The position numbers and the translations under genes are program-made. Positions 59,801 to 64,000 of a DNA stretch of 64,000 nt are shown here, one piece after another (within the stretch, counting starts at the first letter, position 1; the number at the start of each line of letters is the position of its first letter). The stretch spans positions 62,001-126,000 of the forward strand of contig NZ_WESC01000003.1 in assembly GCF_009184905.1 (NCBI RefSeq). Direction: 5' to 3'. This DNA is from Parvibaculum sedimenti (GTDB lineage: Bacteria > Pseudomonadota > Alphaproteobacteria > Parvibaculales > Parvibaculaceae). The notes beneath the pieces were generated by a model. That model saw only the letters and a program-made list of their open reading frames with translations, searched no databases and had not been told where the DNA came from.

Positions 59801-60732
59801 CATGCTTCCGGCGTCGTGATCTTCCAATCCGTCTCGACCTTGGGTCGCACCGTGCATTGTCCGCAGCGCAGATCGTCGCCGAACCAGCTTACGACCAGCG
59901 AAGCGCTCGCCACATTGGGGCAAAGGTCCTGCAACTGGTCCAACGCCGCCGTCCAGTCGCTCCTACCCTCGCTCGAATGCGTATTGACCGCTCGGCTCGA
60001 ACTCTCACTCAATATCTCGCGCACGGCGTCCGGTTCGTAGACGAACTCACCCGCGCCGGGAATGATCGTCACCGCCCGCACCGCCTCTTCGACGTCGCTC
60101 AATGAGCGAAACACCTCGAAGGAAAGCTGCGGAATGCGGTTGCCATAGTCGGCCAGCGCCAGATCCTCGAAGACGACATAGGCCGTACCGCGATAGGCGG
60201 GCGCATTGCCCGCGCCTTCCACCGCTTCGATGGTCGGATCGGCCAACTGCGCGTCATCGCCCTTATGCAGCCGCCATGTCGCATCTTCCAGCGTCATCGC
60301 CTTGCCATCCGCCCAGACACGGCCGATGCGCGTGATAGGCCCTTCGCAAAGCGCGACAGCAAAGGATACGGTGTAGGAATAGCTCGTCACGCTCGCGCCG
60401 CCACCGCCCTTGCCGCCGGCGCTCTCCGTCGACTTGTGCTCCTTGTAATTCGTCGCCCAGATCACCTGACCGCCGAGCCTCGCGCGGCCATAAAGCCGCG
60501 GCACCGGCGCGCCTTCGGTGGAGGACAGAACCTGCAGATCGGAAAGGCGCGGGCCCTCCGAATTCGCCACCGTCGAACCGAAAAGCTGTTGATCGACGTA
60601 AGAGCCGAGCCCCGCGCCGATCGCGCCCCCGAGCGCCGCGCCGCTCACCGTCGCGCCGAGAAAGCTCAGGCCGCCGGGCAGCAGCGTGCTGCCGAGCGCC
60701 GAGCCCGCCGTCGAAAGAAGAAGTGTCGCCAT
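56809..60732 (-). CDS. g15: GTA host-specificity/baseplate hub megaprotein (g15-like)
   Basis: A 1307-residue protein with the domain layout of RcGTA g15. A glycine-rich N-terminus (GLSFLGATVSGAALGGAIGA) is followed by a TIM-barrel-like GTA domain (VFYPFVMMDIPEGNTLTDPW, GENYDWYYASDADRAAQIRT, WFTEIGCPAIDKGTNEPNLF). A long tail-protein/receptor-binding region ends at WGPASKPIDDASYATAVQAF. Its size is close to R. capsulatus g15 (about 1300 aa). It would form the tail tip. The start shares one base with the g14-like stop. Confidence 0.95.
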   Translation of the reverse strand: MATLLLSTAGSALGSTLLPGGLSFLGATVSGAALGGAIGAGLGSYVDQQLFGSTVANSEGPRLSDLQVLSSTEGAPVPRLYGRARLGGQVIWATNYKEHKSTESAGGKGGGGASVTSYSYTVSFAVALCEGPITRIGRVWADGKAMTLEDATWRLHKGDDAQLADPTIEAVEGAGNAPAYRGTAYVVFEDLALADYGNRIPQLSFEVFRSLSDVEEAVRAVTIIPGAGEFVYEPDAVREILSESSSRAVNTHSSEGRSDWTAALDQLQDLCPNVASASLVVSWFGDDLRCGQCTVRPKVETDWKITTPEAWSAGGVARSAAEVLSQVDGKSAFGGTPSDGAVIRAIKDMKARGLRTVFYPFVMMDIPEGNTLTDPWSGAGAQPTYPWRGRITCSPAAGRAGSVDKTAAAAVQVASFFGTAGSSDFHVAGEAVSYSGPDEWSYRRMILHYAHLCAAAGGVDAFLIGSELKGLTQIRSDASIYPAVTALRALAADVAGILGSATKISYAADWSEYAGHDPADGTGDRFFHLDSLWADANIHFVGIDAYAPLTDWRKTSNHLDREVADTIYDIDYLKSRIAGGENYDWYYASDADRAAQIRTPITDGAYGKPWVYRAKDIRSWWANAHYDRPGGVESAAATAWVPEGKPLWFTEIGCPAIDKGTNEPNLFVDAKSSESAVPHFSTGTRDDFIQRCFIEAQTGYWSEAGAHNPVSSVYGGRMLDPADMFFWTWDARPFPVFPERTDLWADGENWQRGHWLNGRLGAVPLGPLVSAIMSEVGFSDFDASGLAGVVEGFVIDRIMSPRQVLEPLMLARFFDAAESEGAIRFRHYGMQAVATLTPERLAVEEASAEAGYRLTRGQETELPLSAKLSFIDGGMEYRQAAVEARRLGVSTQRVSSASLPMVMTAEDAQGVAEIWLQKSWSEREAAALKLPPSLLALDPGDVVELAMPARTARYRLTALTDGERRDAEAVASEASLYGRLAAPRRTRAAAAASSYGVPLAVFLDLPLLTGEEAPYAPRIAVAADPWPGSVALWKNAGAGFALDRAISREATIGRTTSALAPGVTSRWDYSQVLTVALVSGALSSASEGAVLGGANVAAIEAPEGEWEVIQFREAALVAAGTYELSGLLRGQAGTEAAMRSPLAAGARFVLIDAAVSEIGLSDGERGLERTWAWGPASKPIDDASYATAVQAFDGVGLRPLSPVHLRAARDVDGDIAIGWVRRTRIGGDGWAGTDVPLGEEEERYALDILSDGAVVRSFEVTSAAASYTAAMQIADFGSVTFATLSMRVAQVSRAFGRGTAREATLHV

Positions 60733-61202
60733 CAGTCATTCACTCCCGGAAAGCGGAACGCACAGGCCATCCGCGCCCGCCACCAGGGCCCAAGCGATGT
60801 CTCGACCACCGCGCGCCCCGACCACGCATGCACCATTCGCTCCTCGCCGGTCAGCACGCCCGCATGCTTCGCCGGCCCCCGCGCGCGCATACGGAAAAGC
60901 ACCACATCACCCGCCCGCGCCTCGCCGACCGCGATCTCCACGAGATGCCGCCGCGCCGCCTCCGCCATCGCCTCAATCACATTTCCGTCCGTACCCGGCG
61001 CTTCCGCCCAATCGGCGGTATAGGCGGGCGGCACTTCCGGCTCGGCCCCGTGGAATTCGCGCCACAGCCCTCGCACAAGCCCCAGACAATCCGCGCCCGC
61101 CCCCTTGCAGCTCGCCTGATGCCGATAAGGCGTGCCGATCCAGGCTCGCGCCGCCGCGACGACGGCCGCTCGCGTCAGCTCAGTTCCGGCTTCCGCCATC
61201 AT
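60732..61202 (-). CDS. g14: GTA NlpC/P60 cell-wall peptidase (g14-like)
   Basis: 156 residues of the NlpC/P60 fold. Catalytic Cys39 lies in GAGADCLGLVRGLW, with His113 in AKHAGVLTGEE. In RcGTA, g14 is a peptidoglycan hydrolase of the tail. In-frame ATGs at 61202 and 61199 are both possible. It overlaps the g13-like gene by 23 bp upstream and g15 by one base downstream, typical phage packing. The catalytic motif is intact. Confidence 0.93.
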   Translation of the reverse strand: MMAEAGTELTRAAVVAAARAWIGTPYRHQASCKGAGADCLGLVRGLWREFHGAEPEVPPAYTADWAEAPGTDGNVIEAMAEAARRHLVEIAVGEARAGDVVLFRMRARGPAKHAGVLTGEERMVHAWSGRAVVETSLGPWWRARMACAFRFPGVND

Positions 61203-62067
61203 TCACGTCTCCAGAGCTTGCATAGGAAATGACGTAGTCGTTGCCCGGCATATGCGGGAAGCCGCGAAAATTCGTTTCATTGCCGAACTTCGCGCGGCAG
61301 GTGACAAATTGCTTGTCGCAGCCCGCCGTCACCGCGAAGGCATCACCTGGCGCGATCTCCCGCGCCATCGCCTGCCAAAGTTCGATCACCGCGCCGTCAA
61401 CCGTCAGCGAGTGGAGCTTCACCTCGCATCCCGCGCCCGTATTCCCGCCGCTTGTGAATACCAGTCGTCCACGCTCGAACCACCCTTCATCGAATGCCCC
61501 AAGCCCCGACGCCGTGACGATGCGGTTCTCCTCGATCGAAAGAACAACGCCCTCGCCGCGCATCTCCACCGAGGCGAGCGCGACGCCGCATCGCTCATCG
61601 CCGAGATCCGCATCGCAGCCATATTGAAAGAGCCGCCCCACAGGCTGGTTCAGCCGATGCGCGAGGCCCCGGAGTTCCGCTGTGAAGCCCGTGGCGCCCC
61701 GGCTTACCTGACCCAGGTTGCCCTTCCGCATGAGCACACGCTGCTCCGGCGCCTGCCAGTTGACGCGCCAGATTTCCACCGACGCGTCGTCGTAAATCCC
61801 CGCCGCGAGATCGCCCTCATCCAGCCGCTCGGAATCGAGCGCGCCGGCGAGGTCGAGATTGTCGACCGCAAGCCCCGCCGAGCTTTCGATCGCGCTCGCC
61901 GTGAACCCCGCCGCCGCCTCATAGGTCACGCCGCCGAAGGCGAGATCGCCGTCATGATCGGTGAACCCCATCACGCGCCCATCGCCGCGCGTGAGCTTCC
62001 AGCAATTACAGAGCGTCGTCGCCCCGCCCGCGAGATGCGCGGCGAGTTCGGAAGATAAGAATTTCAT
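61180..62067 (-). CDS. g13: GTA tail hub protein (g13-like, DUF2163)
   Basis: 295 residues. The DUF2163 N-terminus (LTRGDGRVMGFTDHDGDLAF) precedes the C-terminal phage BR0599-like part (LFQYGCDADLGDERCGVALA and PGDAFAVTAGCDKQFVTCRA). The latter carries four cysteines in a conserved pattern. It is the distal tail/hub protein next to g12 and g14. The start ATG at 62067 lies 3 bp after the g12 stop. Confidence 0.93.
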   Translation of the reverse strand: MKFLSSELAAHLAGGATTLCNCWKLTRGDGRVMGFTDHDGDLAFGGVTYEAAAGFTASAIESSAGLAVDNLDLAGALDSERLDEGDLAAGIYDDASVEIWRVNWQAPEQRVLMRKGNLGQVSRGATGFTAELRGLAHRLNQPVGRLFQYGCDADLGDERCGVALASVEMRGEGVVLSIEENRIVTASGLGAFDEGWFERGRLVFTSGGNTGAGCEVKLHSLTVDGAVIELWQAMAREIAPGDAFAVTAGCDKQFVTCRAKFGNETNFRGFPHMPGNDYVISYASSGDVNDGGSRN

Positions 62068-62070
62068 GAT

Positions 62071-62700
62071 TTAAACCCTCACCTCGATCACCGGCACATT
62101 CGGCACCGATCCTGCCTCGAACGCCGCGAGATTGATCTCCAGAAAGTCCGTGTCGAACCGCACCGGTACATCGAACTCGAAGCCCGCGCTCACTGCCGCG
62201 CCCAAGACCGGCGCCACTGCAAAGCTGACGATCCCCGTCGTCGCATCGACCGAAAACGCAGCACCCGCCACTTCGACGCCATCGACCGCGACACGCAGGC
62301 TTCCGGCAACAGGTTTCCGGATCGTCCGCAGATAAGACACCCCGCCTGACGAGTAGGCTTTGACGAGCTGAAATGCCGATGTTGCGCCGTCACCCGTTCC
62401 GATTGCCTGATCGGTCGCGGTCACTTCTGCTCCGGGCGCGCAGGATTTGAAATCCGCGCGATCCTTCCAGCGAAAGCCGTAAAGTCGCCCATGCCGCGCC
62501 TCGAAGAACCCTATAAGCGCGTGCACATCGTCAAGCGAGCGCGTACCGAGCCCCGCATTGTAGCGCCGCCGCGAATGCGCCCAGGCGCTGTTGCGTTCCT
62601 CCGCGCCGGAGCCGAGCGTCACGATTTCCGTGCGCCGCTCCGGACCGCCCGTTGCGCCAAGCGCAATGTTCGTTGGAAAGCGAATTTCATGAAACGACAT
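62071..62700 (-). CDS. g12: GTA distal tail protein (g12-like, DUF2460)
   Basis: 209 residues with the DUF2460 signature at the start (FHEIRFPTNIALGATGGPER, then VTLGSGAEERNSAWAHSRRR). It then has YNAGLGTRSLDDVHALIGFF and ends with the conserved VRFDTDFLEINLAAFEAGSV. In RcGTA, g12 is a tail protein between the tape measure and g13. It follows the g11-like gene by one base. Intact. Confidence 0.94.
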   Translation of the reverse strand: MSFHEIRFPTNIALGATGGPERRTEIVTLGSGAEERNSAWAHSRRRYNAGLGTRSLDDVHALIGFFEARHGRLYGFRWKDRADFKSCAPGAEVTATDQAIGTGDGATSAFQLVKAYSSGGVSYLRTIRKPVAGSLRVAVDGVEVAGAAFSVDATTGIVSFAVAPVLGAAVSAGFEFDVPVRFDTDFLEINLAAFEAGSVPNVPVIEVRV

Positions 62701-62701
62701 G

Positions 62702-63331
62702 TCAGAGATTCCTCGCCCCGCGGCTCGTCATGCGATTGAGCATCGCCGCGATTTGCGTTTCGGAGCGGCGAAAGCTCGCAGCGTCCGTCGCCGTCACGTT
62801 GAAATGGATGGTCACCGGCTGGCCGCCGCCCTGTGCCGCGACGCCGAGCCGGCCGTCGCTGCCGCGCTGCAGCGGCATGATCGCCTCGGGCCCCGCCTCG
62901 CCCGCCAGCCCGGTTCCGTTTTCGAGCGGAAAAAGCATCGGGCTCGACAAAACGCCGCCTTTCGCAAAAGGCTTCACGCGCCCGCCAGCTATCACGTTTC
63001 CATCCGCGCTCGCGAACAACGAACCGAGCGACGATACGAGCGACCCGCTCGCTGAACTTGCCACAGACTTCAGTGCATTGTTGAGCACCAGCTTCGAAAG
63101 ATCGAGCGCAAGCGTCTTGAGCGTCTCAGACAACGACTTGCCCTTGAGCGCAATGTCATCGAAGGCTCGCACCAGGCTTGTGCTGAAATCACGTCCGCCC
63201 GAAGACGCGCGGCGATAATTGTCAGTCACCGAAGAAAGCGTGCGTGTCGTCTCCGCGCCGAAATTCCGCGTCGCCGCCGTCGCCGCGTCGAGCGCCGCCG
63301 CCAGCGCCGCCGGATCGTTTGGATCGGTCAT
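62702..63331 (-). CDS. g11: GTA tape-measure protein (g11-like)
   Basis: 209 residues, matching the short RcGTA g11 (about 219). A helical N-terminus (ALDAATAATRNFGAETTRTL) leads to a DIALKGKSLSETLKTLALDL helix. A glycine/hydrophobic region follows (FAKGGVLSSPMLFPLENGTG, LAGEAGPEAIMPLQRGSDGR), typical of tail tape-measure C-termini. It controls tail length. It stands upstream of g12; 34 bp before its start a lipoprotein-like ORF ends, where RcGTA has g10.1. Confidence 0.92.
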   Translation of the reverse strand: MTDPNDPAALAAALDAATAATRNFGAETTRTLSSVTDNYRRASSGGRDFSTSLVRAFDDIALKGKSLSETLKTLALDLSKLVLNNALKSVASSASGSLVSSLGSLFASADGNVIAGGRVKPFAKGGVLSSPMLFPLENGTGLAGEAGPEAIMPLQRGSDGRLGVAAQGGGQPVTIHFNVTATDAASFRRSETQIAAMLNRMTSRGARNL

Positions 63332-63365
63332 CCTGTTTGCTCACTCATTGCTGTTGGAAGAGGCT

Positions 63366-63596
63366 TTACCGGCAGGCTGCCCGCGCTTCATCACGCAGCG
63401 CGCCATAATCCGCCATGAAGCGGCCCATCACGGAAGCGGTACCAAGCCTGTCGAGTTCATCGGCTGCCGCCGCCTGCTCCGCTTTCGTGTAGTCGCGCAC
63501 ATGCAGACATGCCGCGTTAGAACCTGCCATCGCGCAGCCGCCGAGCAGCGTCGGACTGATCGCGAGGAGCATCGGCCAGCGCATCGTTGATCGCAT
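63366..63596 (-). CDS. Rz1-like outer-membrane spanin lipoprotein
   Basis: 76 residues starting MRSTMRWPMLLAISP. A lipobox LLGGC puts the modified Cys at residue 21. The mature part is helical and charged (HVRDYTKAEQAAAADELDRL) and contains two more cysteines. Its first 80 bp lie inside the upstream gene in another frame, the signature of Rz/Rz1 spanin pairs. It would be an outer-membrane lipoprotein that fuses with the inner-membrane partner during lysis. Assignment is from layout and motif, not from a database match. Confidence 0.65.
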   Translation of the reverse strand: MRSTMRWPMLLAISPTLLGGCAMAGSNAACLHVRDYTKAEQAAAADELDRLGTASVMGRFMADYGALRDEARAACR

Positions 63597-63720
63597 TCTG
63601 TCTTTCCAGTTCTTGTCGCAGCGCTTCCGCATTGTCGCTTCGCCGCGCAAGCAAAAAGCCGAGCAAGCCAATGCCGAATTCGCCGAGCAATCCGGCGAGC
63701 TTTGCAAAAAGGTCAATCAC
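63517..63720 (-). CDS. Rz-like inner-membrane spanin
   Basis: A GTG-started 67-residue protein: one N-terminal membrane helix (LAGLLGEFGIGLLGFLLA), then a charged coiled-coil segment (RSDNAEALRQELERQNAIND) ending DAARRLRDGRF. This is the form of small prophage i-spanins in Rhizobiales. The GTG overlaps the upstream gene's TGA stop (GTGA). The downstream lipoprotein ORF starts inside it in a different frame. A two-component spanin (Rz/Rz1) unit is the best reading. Confidence 0.65.
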   Translation of the reverse strand: MIDLFAKLAGLLGEFGIGLLGFLLARRSDNAEALRQELERQNAINDALADAPRDQSDAARRLRDGRF

Positions 63721-64000
63721 GCTTGCGCCCCGACATCGGCCACCCCAAGCCGCGCCTCGATCATGCGCGCAAGATGCTCGCCATCCAGCCCGAGCGCCTT
63801 CACCGTCTGGGGCACATGAAGCACCGCGTAGTTCGCCGCCTCCGCCACCACTTCGCTTCTGACCGCCAGAGTGGAATTGGCATCCTCCATCGCCTTGAGC
63901 TTCGACATGGCAAAGGCAATACCCATGCCGAGCGTCTTGTCGAGAATCTGTCCCAACTCCCCGTCGCGTTTGGCCTTGAGGAGCGCGCAAGCCCTCGCCA
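63717..64000 (-). CDS. Phage-like hypothetical protein, C-terminal part (cut by window end)
   Basis: The open frame enters from the right edge and stops at 63717. The visible 94 residues are soluble and helical (KAKRDGELGQILDKTLGMGI, then AMSKLKAMEDANSTLAVRSE, ending VADVGAQA). A TTG at 63956 is a possible start, but the frame stays open and the preceding bases fit coding sequence. It is translationally coupled to the Rz-like gene. I do not recognise it; it could be part of a lysis or tail protein. An endolysin just outside the window would fit. Confidence 0.6.
   Translation of the reverse strand, partial: ARACALLKAKRDGELGQILDKTLGMGIAFAMSKLKAMEDANSTLAVRSEVVAEAANYAVLHVPQTVKALGLDGEHLARMIEARLGVADVGAQA

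Overview
The window looks like the chromosome of a high-GC alphaproteobacterium, probably Rhizobiales-like and possibly close to Parvibaculum (inference). Three things point there. The gene order ccmI-ccmE-ccmF-ccmH-degP-response regulator-histidine kinase-glnE matches the alphaproteobacterial cycHJKL-degP-glnE neighbourhood. The right end holds tail genes of a Rhodobacter-type gene transfer agent (GTA). A palindromic element of the type common in Rhizobiales lies at 52469-52553. I found no rRNA, tRNA, intact insertion sequence or CRISPR array. Most long overlapping ORFs are antisense shadows of real genes.

Layout. At 1-8.5 kb are the start of a glycosyltransferase-like gene cut by the window edge, a Baeyer-Villiger-type flavin monooxygenase, an OmpW-like porin, an MltF-like lytic transglycosylase, a pair of acyl-CoA dehydrogenases, a conserved hypothetical gene and an FMN reductase. 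At 8.8-16.6 kb are an RcnB-like repeat protein, two tiny membrane proteins, purC, pepN, an orphan PAS histidine kinase and a purine phosphoribosyltransferase. At 16.7-26.3 kb are a PuuA/PuuB-like polyamine pair, an ECF sigma/anti-sigma/Spy-like operon with an EF-hand gene upstream, and a three-gene operon of a GcvT-like protein with two phytoene-desaturase-like flavoproteins. At 26.6-38.4 kb are glnE, a two-component system, degP and the cytochrome c maturation genes, with a GH46 chitosanase-like gene inserted between ccmI and ccmE. At 38.7-48.1 kb are a small secreted protein, a YegD-like Hsp70, a second orphan PAS kinase, a CaiB-type CoA transferase overlapping a D-cysteine desulfhydrase-like gene, an unrecognised 475-aa protein, a cold-shock protein and a YihY/BrkB membrane protein. 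At 48.1-49.3 kb is a degenerate stretch with a broken methyltransferase and a short orphan transcription unit. At 49.3-55.9 kb are a PepSY/regulator/kinase operon, a nitroreductase, a second acyl-CoA dehydrogenase pair with an SDR, and a small membrane protein. At 56.1-64 kb are GTA-like tail genes g11-g15, a DUF2793 protein and an overlapping spanin-like lysis pair, running off the right edge.

The genes suggest a heterotroph that degrades hydrophobic CoA thioesters. Support comes from two probable heteromeric acyl-CoA dehydrogenases, a Baeyer-Villiger monooxygenase, a CoA transferase and an SDR. Envelope maintenance and sensing (DegP, MltF, OmpW, an ECF sigma module, several kinases) make up much of the rest. 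The least ordinary items are the spanin-like pair beside the GTA tape-measure gene, the short transcript with a 14-nt Shine-Dalgarno match, the chitosanase inside the ccm locus with its 18-bp palindrome, the inverted repeat around a candidate degP promoter, and the GcvT/flavoprotein operon.
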